From an uncultured Eubacteriales bacterium (GTDB lineage: Bacteria; Bacillota; Clostridia; Oscillospirales; Acutalibacteraceae), in NCBI GenBank assembly GCA_934457415.1, contig CAKSHM010000003.1, forward strand, positions 1 to 64,000: a stretch of DNA of 64,000 nt, read 5' to 3'. This document shows positions 19,291 to 28,037 of this stretch, in pieces. Below the pieces are notes generated by a model, which saw only the letters and a list, made by a program, of their open reading frames with translations, did no database searches and was not told where the DNA came from. The position numbers and the translations under genes were made by a program. Each line of letters opens with the position of its first letter. Positions within the stretch are counted from its first letter, which is position 1.

Positions 19291-20074
19291 CAGAACCCTC
19301 CTTATATTTAAAAGGCAGTATATCTCGGCAAAGCCCTGAATTATCAGTTTCAAAAAGACATCCGCAGATAATATTTTCTCCGTCCGAAAATTCAAATTTC
19401 GACAAATCGTTATTTTTAAGCCTGTTAATGATTATATCGCTTTTTACACCGATCACGGAATTATCAGAGCCTGTCATACCGATATCCGTTATAAATCCCG
19501 TGCCTTTTTTTAAAATCTGCGCATCAGCGGTAAGAACATGCATATGCGTTCCGAAAACCGCCGAAACCCTGCCGTCGAGATAAAGCGCAAGGGCTTTTTT
19601 CTCGCTTGTTGCCTCGGCATGAAAATCAACGAAAATATATTTCACTCCGTCATCCTCAGCTCTTTTAACAAGTCTGTCGGCGGCGATCATAAAATTTCCG
19701 GCGGCAACCTTTTCCATATAGGTTATACCGCAAAGATTTATAACCGCAACATTGAACTTTCCTTTATCCACAAGGCAGTAGCCTTTCCCGAAATCAGCCC
19801 TGATATTGTCGGGACGGAGCAAAAAGGGACTGCTGTCAAGAGCTTCATAAAAATGCTTGTTGCGAAGGGTATGGTTACCTCCCGTAATAACATCGGCACC
19901 CGAGGCGAATATAATATCGGCGCTAAAAGCTGATATTCCGTTAGCTTCATCGGAGTTTTCTCCGTTTACAATAACGAATTCGGCACCGAATTTCTTTTTT
20001 AAAATCGGCAGCATTTTTAAAAGATACCTGCAGCCGCTGCTGCCGCAGACATCGCCGATGGCAAGAACTCTCAA
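19277..20074 (-). CDS. ymdB: YmdB-family metallophosphoesterase (2',3'-cAMP phosphodiesterase)
   Basis: About 265 residues. The di-metal motifs are IGDV near the start, ENSDEA, GGNHTLRNK, VDFHAEATSEK and FGTHMHV, as in the TIGR00282/YmdB family. The start is best placed at the TTG at 20074, giving MRVLAIGDVCGS. A GGAG lies 8 bases upstream, whereas the TTG at 20092 lacks such a site. In Bacillus this enzyme affects biofilm and motility decisions. It is divergent from rplM. Confidence 0.9.
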   Translation of the reverse strand: MRVLAIGDVCGSSGCRYLLKMLPILKKKFGAEFVIVNGENSDEANGISAFSADIIFASGADVITGGNHTLRNKHFYEALDSSPFLLRPDNIRADFGKGYCLVDKGKFNVAVINLCGITYMEKVAAGNFMIAADRLVKRAEDDGVKYIFVDFHAEATSEKKALALYLDGRVSAVFGTHMHVLTADAQILKKGTGFITDIGMTGSDNSVIGVKSDIIINRLKNNDLSKFEFSDGENIICGCLFETDNSGLCRDILPFKYKEGSDEKI

Positions 20075-20162
20075 CGGAACATCTCCAAACAAAGCTTATT
20101 TGATTATATATTATCACATTATTCGGTTATTTTCAATTATTATATTTTCGAAAATAGAAAGT

Positions 20163-20207
20163 GAGAAAACAAGAGATAAAATGAGAAAAAACGAGAAAAC
20201 AAGAGAT
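20163..20207. repeat. Two 15-bp direct repeats in the ymdB-rplM intergenic region
   Basis: GAGAAAACAAGAGAT occurs at 20163-20177 and 20193-20207, exactly 30 bp apart, with a partial copy at 20183. They lie about 40 bp upstream of the rplM -35 box, on the same helix face. Confidence 0.8.
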
Positions 20208-20243
20208 TTGTGTTTTATAAATTAAAAAATCGAAAATAAAGTG

Positions 20244-20272
20244 TTGACAAACAAAAAAGCATGTGGTATGAT
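20244..20272 (+). promoter_or_regulatory. Promoter of the rplM-rpsI operon
   Basis: TTGACA at 20244-20249 and TATGAT at 20267-20272 have a 17-base spacer, plus an extended -10 TGG. This is expected for a strong ribosomal-protein promoter. Confidence 0.92.
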
Positions 20273-20318
20273 AATCGGGCTGAAATGTTTTAAATTTGAT
20301 TTTACGGAGGTTTTGAAA

Positions 20319-20747
20319 ATGTCTACATTTATGGCAAAACCTGCTGAAATTCAGCGTAAATGGTATATTGTGGACGCTGCCGACAGACCGCTCGGCCGCA
20401 CCGCTGTAAAGGTTGCCGATCTTCTTCGCGGAAAAGGCAAGCCTGAATTTACTCCCCATGTTGACTGCGGCGATCATGTCGTAGTTATCAACGCTGAAAA
20501 AGCAGTTTTAACAGGAAAGAAACTTGAAAAGAAGTATTACCGCCGTCACACCGGATTTGTCGGCGGACTCAAAGAGGTTCAGTATTCAACTCTTATGAAT
20601 ACAAAGCCTGAGCTTGCAGTTGAGCTTGCTGTTAAAGGTATGATTCCCGACACTACTATCGGCCGCAAGGCACTTACCAGACTTCATGTCTATAAGGGCG
20701 AGAAGTTTGATCAGGTTGCTCAGAAGCCCGAAAAGCTTGAATTTTAA
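20319..20747 (+). CDS. rplM: 50S ribosomal protein L13
   Basis: 142 residues from the ATG at 20319, preceded by GGAGG. The longer frame upstream is not used because it would pass through the promoter. The signature WYIVDAADRPLGRTA and the YYRRHTGFVGGLK block are typical. It forms an operon with rpsI, the universal arrangement. Confidence 0.98.
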   Translation: MSTFMAKPAEIQRKWYIVDAADRPLGRTAVKVADLLRGKGKPEFTPHVDCGDHVVVINAEKAVLTGKKLEKKYYRRHTGFVGGLKEVQYSTLMNTKPELAVELAVKGMIPDTTIGRKALTRLHVYKGEKFDQVAQKPEKLEF

Positions 20748-20764
20748 GAAGGGAGACAGAAACA

Positions 20765-21163
20765 ATGTTTGAAGGAAAGCCTTATTTTTACGGCACCGGC
20801 AGAAGAAAAAGTTCTGTTGCCCGCGTTCGCGTTTATAACGGTACCGGAAAAATCACAATTAACGACCGTGATATAGATGAGTATTTCGGTCTTGAAACTC
20901 TTAAGCTTATCGTTCGCCAGCCTCTTACACTCACAGATAATATCGGCAAGTATGATGTTGTCTGCCGTGTTACCGGCGGCGGTGTTACCGGTCAGGCCGG
21001 TGCTATCCGTCACGGAATATCAAGAGCGCTTCTTCAGGCTAACGAAGAGCTTCGTCCTGCTCTTAAGAAAGCAGGTTTCCTCACTCGTGATCCGAGAATG
21101 AAGGAAAGAAAGAAGTACGGTTTAAAAGGCGCACGCCGCGCACCGCAGTTCTCAAAGAGATAA
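20765..21163 (+). CDS. rpsI: 30S ribosomal protein S9
   Basis: 132 residues. The start YFYGTGRRKSSVARVR and the C-terminal GARRAPQFSKR tail, which reaches the ribosomal P site, are diagnostic. It lies 17 bp after rplM with GGGAG before the ATG, and is followed by a strong terminator. Confidence 0.98.
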   Translation: MFEGKPYFYGTGRRKSSVARVRVYNGTGKITINDRDIDEYFGLETLKLIVRQPLTLTDNIGKYDVVCRVTGGGVTGQAGAIRHGISRALLQANEELRPALKKAGFLTRDPRMKERKKYGLKGARRAPQFSKR

Positions 21164-21180
21164 TTGTTTATCTTACAAGA

Positions 21181-21213
21181 AAAAGCACTTCTCCGATTTC
21201 GAGAAGTGCTTTT
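21181..21213. terminator. Strong terminator after rpsI, usable in both directions
   Basis: A perfect 13-bp stem, AAAAGCACTTCTC/GAGAAGTGCTTTT, with a 7-base loop. It is shared with the convergent DUF2752 gene whose stop codon overlaps its edge. Confidence 0.9.
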
Positions 21214-21556
21214 ATATTTGTCTTAAAATAAATAAAATTATAAATCCTGCGGTTATTGCAGAAAAAATAATAATGTCCGGGATTTTCCTGCCCGTTATTT
21301 TCCCGTTTCTGATAACTCCGAAAATTATTAAAGGTACCGTAAAGAAAAGCGGGTTAAATTTGAATGCAGCCTGTATATCACCCTTAAAAAGAGAAAGATA
21401 TGCTCTTGTCATTCCGCAGCCTGCGCATTCAATACCAAGGATTTTTTTAAACGGGCAATGAATTCCCGAAAAATATAGAAATGCCACACCTAACAGAAAT
21501 ACAGAAAAAAACGCAATCGGCTTGATTGCGTTTTTTGTTTTTTTATCGTTTTTCAT
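21212..21556 (-). CDS. DUF2752 membrane protein
   Basis: 114 residues with three predicted membrane segments and the DUF2752 signature CPFKKILGIECAGCGMTRA (residues 30-48). The function of the family is unknown. Its ATG overlaps the stop of the TM2 gene by one base (TGATG), so the two form a coupled pair, an association commonly seen between DUF2752 and TM2 proteins. Confidence 0.88.
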   Translation of the reverse strand: MKNDKKTKNAIKPIAFFSVFLLGVAFLYFSGIHCPFKKILGIECAGCGMTRAYLSLFKGDIQAAFKFNPLFFTVPLIIFGVIRNGKITGRKIPDIIIFSAITAGFIILFILRQI

Positions 21557-21873
21557 CAGTCTTTAAGCGGAACGCCGTTAGCATCGGTGTTTATATTTCC
21601 GCAAAGAATGAGAATGCCCTCGATAAAGCCCCATATTCCGCCTATTCCGCAGGAGCATATCGTAAGTACAAGCTGACCTACGGCTTTACCGGTATATCCT
21701 AAATAAAAATTGTGTATTCCAAATCCCCCTAAGAAAATTCCGAGCAGACCGGCAGCAATTTTTGATTTCTGATTAAGAGGATTTACCTCAGCAACGGGCG
21801 CAACAGAGGCTCCGCATTTTACGCATACAACGGCATTTGGATCCATTTCACTTCCGCAATTTTTACAAAACAT
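21556..21873 (-). CDS. TM2-domain protein with N-terminal zinc ribbon
   Basis: 105 residues from the ATG at 21873 (GGGAG 8 bases upstream). The N-terminus MFCKNCGSEMDPNAVVCVKCGA is a CxxC...CxxC zinc ribbon. The C-terminal half has two hydrophobic helices with the TM2 signature GGFGIHNFYLGYTGK. TM2 proteins are small membrane proteins of unknown role. It is translationally coupled to the DUF2752 gene. Confidence 0.9.
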   Translation of the reverse strand: MFCKNCGSEMDPNAVVCVKCGASVAPVAEVNPLNQKSKIAAGLLGIFLGGFGIHNFYLGYTGKAVGQLVLTICSCGIGGIWGFIEGILILCGNINTDANGVPLKD

Positions 21874-22083
21874 TAAAATCACTCCCATACGAATTTATTT
21901 TTATAATATCACAATAAAAAACATATTTCAAGAAAAATTACAATAATTTAAAAAATCTCTGTTTTAAATTTAATGATTTTCAATTTTATGCCTTAACGAG
22001 TTCAAAACACTGTTTTAATTTTGGCTTATTTTATTTTAATTACAGAAGGACTTGTAATCTGCTTTTATTATTTCAAAAAAAGA

Positions 22084-22112
22084 TTGACAAATCAAAATAT
22101 GAGTAATATAAT
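22084..22112 (+). promoter_or_regulatory. Promoter of the ilvE leader
   Basis: TTGACA at 22084-22089 and TATAAT at 22107-22112 are separated by exactly 17 bases. Transcription should begin near 22119, leaving a leader of about 280 nt before ilvE. Confidence 0.92.
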
Positions 22113-22118
22113 ATGCTC

Positions 22119-22350
22119 ATAATTTATAAAAGCTATGATGAAGATAAAAGGCTTTTATCAGAGAGGCGGCGTTCGGTGCGAGCCGTCAGACAAATTCTTT
22201 TATCCTCGGAGCCGGAAGTTTTAAAGCTTCCCGTAAACGCTGCGTGAACGCCAAAGGCAAAAACGGAAAATTCCTTAAATTCAGCCTGTTTTGAGTCGCA
22301 CTGCGGATGATTTTCACCCGTCTCAAAGAAATTTGAGGCGGTTTTTTGCG
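22119..22350 (+). ncRNA. T-box-like leader (tRNA-sensing riboswitch) of ilvE
   Basis: The order of elements matches a T-box. A GATGAAGA K-turn-like segment is followed by the AGAGAG bulge, then an apical stem GGCGGC/GCCGTC with a GGTG loop, then CGGAGC closing stem I. Stem III is GGAAG/CTTCC followed by CCCGTAAACG. An antiterminator is possible: TTTGAG (22290-22295) with CTCAAA (22322-22327), and GCGG (22303-22306) with CCGT (22318-22321), leaving a 7-base bulge at 22296-22302. That bulge reads TCGCACT instead of the canonical TGGNACC. The specifier codon is unresolved: ATT at 22194 or ATC at 22202 would mean Ile, and CTT would mean Leu. Confidence 0.75.
22318..22347 (+). terminator. Attenuator terminator upstream of ilvE
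   Basis: CCGTCTCAAA pairs with TTTGAGGCGG over a GAAA loop, followed by six T. The 5' arm is shared with the antiterminator of the T-box leader, so the two structures exclude each other. Confidence 0.9.
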
Positions 22351-22397
22351 TTTCGGTATGCAGTGTGACATAACCCGCCTAAGAAAGGAAAATTTTT

Positions 22398-23462
22398 ATG
22401 GAAATCAAAATTGTAAAAACATCTTCGCCTAAGCAAAAGCCGGACTCAAAGAATTTAGGCTTCGGCAAATATTTTACAGACCACATGTTTATTATGGAAT
22501 ATTCAAAGGACCTCGGCTGGCACAATGCCGGAATAGTTCCCTTTGAAAACCTTTCTGTACACCCTGCGTCAACTGTTTTCCATTACGGTGTTGAGATTTT
22601 CGAGGGTCTTAAGGCTTACCGCAAGGCGGACGGAAGCGTTCAGCTTTTCAGACCGCTTGAAAATATTAAGAGGCTCAACCGCTCGGCCGAAAGAATGTGT
22701 CTGCCTCAAATTCCCGAGGAGGATGGCTTAAAAGCGCTTACAACATTTGTATCAGTTGAAAAGGACTGGACACCGAGCGAAAAAGGAACCTCGCTTTATC
22801 TTCGTCCCTTTATGTTCGGAAACGACGAAAGCTTAGGTGTGCATGCGGTTAAAAACGCAACCTTTGTAATAATAGCGTCTCCTGTAGGAAGTTACTATGC
22901 AGAAGGCTTAAATCCCGTTAAGATAATGATTGAATCAAAGGATGTAAGAGCAGTAAGAGGCGGAACCGGAGAAGCAAAATGCGGCGGAAACTATGCCGCA
23001 AGCAACCGTGCGGGAATGCTTGCGGAGAAAAAGGGATATTCTCAGGTTTTATGGCTTGACGGTGTTGAAAGAAAGTACATCGAAGAAGTGGGAGCCATGA
23101 ATGTTATGTTCAAAATCGACGGCAAAATAGTCACCCCCGCTCTTACAGGCTCAATTCTCCCGGGGATTACAAGAAAATCCTGCATTGAAATCTTAAAGGA
23201 CGAGGGATATACGGTTGAAGAAAGGCTATTATCCGTTGACGAGCTTATGGACGCCGCAAGAAGCGGAAAATTGGAAGAGGCTTGGGGCACGGGTACCGCG
23301 GCTGTTGTTTCACCAATCGGCGAGCTTTGCTATAATGACGAGAAGTTTACCGTCAGCGAAGGAAAAATCGGCGAGGTTACAAAACACCTTTATGATGTCC
23401 TTACAGGATTACAGTGGGGCAGAACCGAAGATAAATACGGCTGGACCTATCCGATAAAATAA
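22398..23462 (+). CDS. ilvE: Branched-chain amino acid aminotransferase
   Basis: 354 residues, class IV PLP enzyme. The PLP lysine is Lys194 in GEAKCGGNYAAS. FHYGVEIFEGLKAYR and EEVGAMNVMF are typical of the BCAT group. It catalyses the last step of Ile, Leu and Val synthesis or the first step of their breakdown. AGAAAGGA precedes the ATG. Regulation by the upstream T-box fits this role. The stop codon overlaps the start of the following amidohydrolase by one base. Confidence 0.96.
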   Translation: MEIKIVKTSSPKQKPDSKNLGFGKYFTDHMFIMEYSKDLGWHNAGIVPFENLSVHPASTVFHYGVEIFEGLKAYRKADGSVQLFRPLENIKRLNRSAERMCLPQIPEEDGLKALTTFVSVEKDWTPSEKGTSLYLRPFMFGNDESLGVHAVKNATFVIIASPVGSYYAEGLNPVKIMIESKDVRAVRGGTGEAKCGGNYAASNRAGMLAEKKGYSQVLWLDGVERKYIEEVGAMNVMFKIDGKIVTPALTGSILPGITRKSCIEILKDEGYTVEERLLSVDELMDAARSGKLEEAWGTGTAAVVSPIGELCYNDEKFTVSEGKIGEVTKHLYDVLTGLQWGRTEDKYGWTYPIK

Positions 23463-24274
23463 TGGTAAATCAAAAAACTGTTATCGACGCGCACTGTCAC
23501 ATTTATCCCGATATGATTGCCGAGAAAGCCGCCAACGCTACGGGCGCTTTTTACGGCGGCAAGCCTGCTTGCTCCGGTACGGTTAATCGGCTTATTCAAA
23601 AATGCGAAAAATGCGGAATTGACCGATGTATTGTTCAGTCGGTCGCGACAACTCCGCATCAGGTTAAAAGCATAAATGAATTTATATCAAGAGAGGTTTC
23701 ATTGCACCCTGATATTCTTACAGGGTTCGGAACTCTCCATCCCGACTCAGGCGATATCAGAGGAGATTTAAACCATCTTATTGAGTTAGGGCTTAGGGGT
23801 GTTAAGCTGCACCCCGATATTCAGGGTTTTAAAATCGACGATTACAGGTGCCTTAAGATCTACGAGCTATGCGAAGAATACGGACTGCCGGTTTTAATGC
23901 ACACAGGCGACAAAAGATATGATTTTTCAAACCCGAACAGGCTTATTCCCATCCTTGAGATTTATTCAAATCTCACAGTTATCGGAGCGCATTTCGGCGG
24001 ATATACGATTTGGGACGAAGCAAGCAAAGAAATCTGCTCCTCTTTAAAGCTTAACAATTTTTATGTTGACTGCTCATCAAGTCTTGCTTTTCTTACACCC
24101 GAAAAGGCAAAAGAGATTATTTTAAGATACGGTGCAGACAGAGTGCTTTTCGGAACAGACTACCCGATGAACGACCCCGAAAATGAATTGAAATTATTTT
24201 TTAATCTCAGCTTAAGCGAAAGCGAGCAGAAAATGATTTTAAGCGAAAATGCAAAAAGGATATTGAAGCTTTAA
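23462..24274 (+). CDS. Amidohydrolase family protein (PF04909 type)
   Basis: 270 residues of TIM-barrel metal-dependent hydrolase type. IDAHCHIYP near residue 8 supplies the HxH ligands, VLMHTGD and VIGAHFGG supply later His ligands, and FGTDYPM carries the conserved Asp. The family includes decarboxylases and lactonases. TAATG overlap with ilvE implies co-translation. A role in branched-chain metabolism is inference only. Confidence 0.85.
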   Translation: MVNQKTVIDAHCHIYPDMIAEKAANATGAFYGGKPACSGTVNRLIQKCEKCGIDRCIVQSVATTPHQVKSINEFISREVSLHPDILTGFGTLHPDSGDIRGDLNHLIELGLRGVKLHPDIQGFKIDDYRCLKIYELCEEYGLPVLMHTGDKRYDFSNPNRLIPILEIYSNLTVIGAHFGGYTIWDEASKEICSSLKLNNFYVDCSSSLAFLTPEKAKEIILRYGADRVLFGTDYPMNDPENELKLFFNLSLSESEQKMILSENAKRILKL

Positions 24275-24304
24275 AAAATCGACCCTTTTTAGGGTCGATT
24301 TTTT
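24273..24304. terminator. Convergent terminator between amidohydrolase and GT2 genes
   Basis: A 13-bp stem, AAAAAATCGACCC/GGGTCGATTTTTT, with a 6-base loop and a continuing T-run. It works in both directions. Confidence 0.9.
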
Positions 24305-25263
24305 TATTCGTCAAAATTTATTCTTTTTTCTTCAACAACAAGAGGTCTTTTCATAATTTTGGAATTTATATTAAGAACATATTCGCCGAGAAGTCCTATA
24401 AAGAAAAGCTGAATTGAACCTAACACAAAAACACCGATAAGAATAGGTGCGTTTCCCGCAGGGAACGAATCCCAATTTACGATTTTAAGGATTGCATAAA
24501 CAAGCGCTACCAAAAGGCTTAGTACCGACATTATAAAGCCGCCTATTGTTGCAATGCGAAGACCGATTTTCGTATAAGAGGTAAAGCTGAGCATAGCCGC
24601 GTCATAAAGGGTATAAAAATTATTATGGGTTTTGCCTGCCCTGCGTTTCGGTTGGTCATAAGGGATTTCTTTTCTTTTAAATCCCAGCTCCGCAACAATT
24701 CCTCTTAAAAACGGCTTCGGGTCGTCAAGCCGTCTTAAAACATCGACAAAGCTTTTATCATAAAGTCCCGAACCTGTAAAATGCTCTATTTGCTCGACAT
24801 CGGAAAACTTTTTAATCATTTTATAATAACAGGATCTGAGAAATCTTATAAGCTTATTTTCTTTGCTTGTAGTTTTGATACCTATTACTATTCTGTATCC
24901 GTTTTCCCATTCTCTTACATACTTGGGAATAAGCTCGACAGGGTCCTGAAAGTCACAGCACATACTTATTGTACAGTCACCCGTAGTCTGACAAATTCCG
25001 TAATAAGGAGAATTAAACTGTCCGAAATTTTTTGCATTGAAAATTGCTTTGATATGCTTATCATTTCTGCATATTTCCTCAAGAAGCGGTCTTGTATTAT
25101 CCTTTGAATCGTTATCTATAAAAACAAGCTCCCAATCATATTCGGGAAGGTCGTTTTTAAAAACATCTTCTATTGCCTTAGCCATAGGAACAACATTTTC
25201 TTCCTCATTAAAGCAAGGAATAAGAACGCTTATCTTCTTTTTAGTTTTTTCAGCAGCAGCCAT
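24304..25263 (-). CDS. Polyprenyl-type GT2 glycosyltransferase (GtrB/ArnC-like)
   Basis: 319 residues. The GT-A domain shows ISVLIPCFNEEENV at the start and FIDNDSKDNT for nucleotide-sugar binding. Two hydrophobic segments at about 230-255 and 265-290 anchor it in the membrane. This architecture transfers a sugar to undecaprenyl phosphate. It is the last gene of the CDP-sugar operon and is partnered by a GtrA-like protein, so it likely loads the dideoxy sugar onto the lipid carrier. Confidence 0.88.
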   Translation of the reverse strand: MAAAEKTKKKISVLIPCFNEEENVVPMAKAIEDVFKNDLPEYDWELVFIDNDSKDNTRPLLEEICRNDKHIKAIFNAKNFGQFNSPYYGICQTTGDCTISMCCDFQDPVELIPKYVREWENGYRIVIGIKTTSKENKLIRFLRSCYYKMIKKFSDVEQIEHFTGSGLYDKSFVDVLRRLDDPKPFLRGIVAELGFKRKEIPYDQPKRRAGKTHNNFYTLYDAAMLSFTSYTKIGLRIATIGGFIMSVLSLLVALVYAILKIVNWDSFPAGNAPILIGVFVLGSIQLFFIGLLGEYVLNINSKIMKRPLVVEEKRINFDE

Positions 25264-26173
25264 GCTCTTTCATCCATTCATAAGTTATTTTAACGCCCTC
25301 TTCAAAAGAAATTTCGGGCTTAAAGCCTGTATCTGAGGTAAGCTGAGAAATATCGGCGCAAAGATACATAACCTGATTTTTATTGTAGGGTATTTCGCCT
25401 ATTCCGATTTCGGCGTTTTTATTCACCGTATCGCGCAGGGAAACCATATAATCCTTAAGCTTTCTTGTTTTTCCTGTGCCGAGGGGATAAACAGCACCGT
25501 GTTTTCCCTTTTCGCCCATAAGATAAAAAGCTTTTGCCGCATCGTCGCAATGGAGAAAATCCCAATCCTGCTCGCAGGGAGTAAATGAACACTTTTCTCC
25601 CTTTGCCAATTTGGAAATTGTCGACTGAATAATTGCGTTCGGGTTACCCTTTTGACCGTAAACACTGAGAATTCTTGCCCAGACATGTCTGATACCTAAA
25701 TTCTCGGCATAAATTCTGCTCAATTTGCCTGCGGCAAGCTTCGCTATACCGTAGCCCATAACAGGGTCTGTCGGAGTGGAGCTTGTAAGCTTTTCTTTAA
25801 CGGGACCGTACTCAGCCTGAGAACCCGCACCGACAAAGCATGAGCATGAAAGCTTATGCGCTAAGGTTACGGCGTCTAAGGTGTATTTGATATTATCGTT
25901 TTGAGTATAAGCGTCGTCTCTTGTATTTCCAAATGTTCCGAGCCAAGCAAAATGATACAGAACATCGCATTTTTCGTGAATTTTACCGTCTGCCTCGGCA
26001 AGCTCGGAAATATCCGCGTCAACCGCAGTTACAAGAGGGTTTTTAAAAAAATCATCATTCTTAGGCTCATCGGGCTTACACAGAGCATAAACCTTGACAT
26101 TCTGTGAAACAAGATATCTTATAAGCGCCGAAGCAATCATTCCTGTTGCACCTGTAACAACAGCCGACTTCAT
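25250..26173 (-). CDS. NAD-dependent epimerase/dehydratase (sugar reductase)
   Basis: 307 residues from the ATG at 26173 with GGGGAG upstream; the longer TTG start is less likely. The Rossmann motif is VTGATGMIASALI, and the catalytic YxxxK is in MGYGIAKLAAG. This extended SDR fold covers epimerases and 4-ketoreductases. In yersiniose pathways such a reductase (YerF) follows the TPP enzyme YerE, the same order as here. That specific role is inference. It overlaps the GT2 gene by 14 bp. Confidence 0.85.
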   Translation of the reverse strand: MKSAVVTGATGMIASALIRYLVSQNVKVYALCKPDEPKNDDFFKNPLVTAVDADISELAEADGKIHEKCDVLYHFAWLGTFGNTRDDAYTQNDNIKYTLDAVTLAHKLSCSCFVGAGSQAEYGPVKEKLTSSTPTDPVMGYGIAKLAAGKLSRIYAENLGIRHVWARILSVYGQKGNPNAIIQSTISKLAKGEKCSFTPCEQDWDFLHCDDAAKAFYLMGEKGKHGAVYPLGTGKTRKLKDYMVSLRDTVNKNAEIGIGEIPYNKNQVMYLCADISQLTSDTGFKPEISFEEGVKITYEWMKEHGCC

Positions 26174-26195
26174 ATCAATTCTCCCCTTTTTTTGA

Positions 26196-28037
26196 CTATT
26201 CTTCAACTAGCGGTATAAACATCTGCTGTTCAAGCTCTTCTCTCGGCAGGAACGGCGCAAGGTCCTCAAGCGGAGGACTTACAAGTGTTCCGTCAGGCAA
26301 GCGCTTTGTACTGCTCTTAGGCTCCCATACCTGAACGGTATCTGTGAAAATCTCGCAGAAAGCAAAGCCTTCGGTATTAAGAGTTTCCTTAACCGCTTTT
26401 TTCATTTCTTCATTGCTTTTAGCGCTGAAATACGGCATTCCGAAAGCGCCCGCGATTTTCTTAAAATCGGGGAATGAAAGATCTCCGCTTTCAGGTCCGA
26501 TTCCGACCTTGCAATGGTCCTTAAAAAGATTATTTTGGGTTATTCTTATACTGTGATAGCCCTGATTGTTTATTAAAAATACCTTTATAGGCAATTTATT
26601 GGTGACAATAGTCTGAAGCTCCTGCAAATTCATCATTATGCTTCCGTCACCCTCAAGGCAGACCGTATCTTTTTTACCGCCCGCAACGCAAAGACCGATA
26701 GCCGCAGGAAGTCCGTATCCCATGCTGGCAATTGCGCTGTTTATAATAAATCTCGTGTCCTTCTTTATAGTCCAATTCTGATGTCCGACAACGCAGCATG
26801 CGCCGTTGCTTACGGCTGTAAGAGAGCCCTCGGGCAAAGAATCAGAAAGGTGCTTGATAAAAGCAAAAACATTTGCGGTTTTGCCGTTTTCCTCATAGTG
26901 TCTGGGTAAGGTTGCAGGGTAGGTTTTCTTCCAATAAAGGCATTTTTCGCGCCAAGACTCTTTATCCGAAACGGGCGCTTTTAAATCCTTGGTTTTGCGG
27001 ACTATAGCTTCAAGAAAATCCTTTGCGTCCGCAAAGAGCGGCATATCTACATGAATAGTCGGCTTTTTAAACTCCGCCCTATCCACATCAACCATTATAA
27101 CCTCTGCGGCTCTCGCCCATGTTTTAAAGCTATATCCGACCTGTCTTAAGCTCAGTCGCGTGCCTATTGCAAGTAAAAGATCGGAATTCTGAACAGCGAA
27201 ATTTCCGGGTCTGTCGCCCATATTTCCGCCTCTTCCGCAATAAAGAGGATTATCGTCCTCAATTACATCAACGCTGTTCCAATATGTCACTACGGGAACG
27301 CCGAGCTTTTCAACAGCCGCCTTAAAGGCTTCATATCCGCCCGAAAGTCTTATTCCGCCGCCGGCATAAATGACAGGTCTTTGCGCCTTCTTGATTTTTT
27401 CCAAAATCAAATCCACGGTTTCATCGCTAACCTTAGGCGGCAGCAATTTATCGTCCTCTTCAGGGTCATAGCCCGAAAGATTATCGGTTTCAATAAAGCA
27501 ACCCTGATAATTTACGGGAATATCAAGCCAAACGGGACCTTTTCTTCCGGTATTTGCAAGGTGCCAAGCCTTTTCAAGCATATATCTTATATCCTCAGGC
27601 TTTTCAAGCATTTCGGCATACTTACACATCGAAGAAACCGATTTTGTAATATCGAATTCCTGATCGCCTACTGCGCGAAGAGGCAAACCGTCGGTAAACC
27701 GCATGGCATATCTTGCGGTAGTATCATATCTTACCTGACCGCTTATAACAAACATCGGAATTGAATCGAGCCATCCGCCGACAACGCCTGTTATGGCATT
27801 TGTGCCCCCAGGGCCTGTTGTTACGCAAAGTGCCGCGATTTTATTATTAAGTCTCGCATAGCTTTCCGCTGCAATAGCGCTTGCCTGCTCATGATGATTA
27901 TAAGTACAGTGGATTTTTTTATGGTGGCCGAAAGCATCGTTTAAATGCATTGCTCCTCCGCCGACGACGGTGAAGCAATCGGTAACGCCCTTATCAGCCA
28001 AAAAATCCGCAACATAGTCTGCAAGTCTTATTTTCAT
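26196..28037 (-). CDS. Thiamine diphosphate-dependent enzyme, acetolactate synthase-like (YerE candidate)
   Basis: 613 residues with the three domains of the ALS/POX family. The cofactor-activating Glu50 is in NHHEQASA, the TPP motif is GDGS at 463-466, and the NN pair is near 490. The central domain has GRGGNMGDRPG. The position inside a CDP-3,6-dideoxyhexose operon argues against branched amino-acid synthesis. It fits YerE, which adds a two-carbon unit from pyruvate to a CDP-4-keto sugar. No regulatory small-subunit gene follows. The specific reaction is not provable from sequence alone. Confidence 0.8.
   Translation of the reverse strand: MKIRLADYVADFLADKGVTDCFTVVGGGAMHLNDAFGHHKKIHCTYNHHEQASAIAAESYARLNNKIAALCVTTGPGGTNAITGVVGGWLDSIPMFVISGQVRYDTTARYAMRFTDGLPLRAVGDQEFDITKSVSSMCKYAEMLEKPEDIRYMLEKAWHLANTGRKGPVWLDIPVNYQGCFIETDNLSGYDPEEDDKLLPPKVSDETVDLILEKIKKAQRPVIYAGGGIRLSGGYEAFKAAVEKLGVPVVTYWNSVDVIEDDNPLYCGRGGNMGDRPGNFAVQNSDLLLAIGTRLSLRQVGYSFKTWARAAEVIMVDVDRAEFKKPTIHVDMPLFADAKDFLEAIVRKTKDLKAPVSDKESWREKCLYWKKTYPATLPRHYEENGKTANVFAFIKHLSDSLPEGSLTAVSNGACCVVGHQNWTIKKDTRFIINSAIASMGYGLPAAIGLCVAGGKKDTVCLEGDGSIMMNLQELQTIVTNKLPIKVFLINNQGYHSIRITQNNLFKDHCKVGIGPESGDLSFPDFKKIAGAFGMPYFSAKSNEEMKKAVKETLNTEGFAFCEIFTDTVQVWEPKSSTKRLPDGTLVSPPLEDLAPFLPREELEQQMFIPLVEE

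Noticed and set aside
26196..28037. Acetolactate synthase for branched amino acids, linked to ilvE
   Set aside because: It lies on the opposite strand inside the CDP-sugar operon, with no small subunit gene or ilvC nearby.
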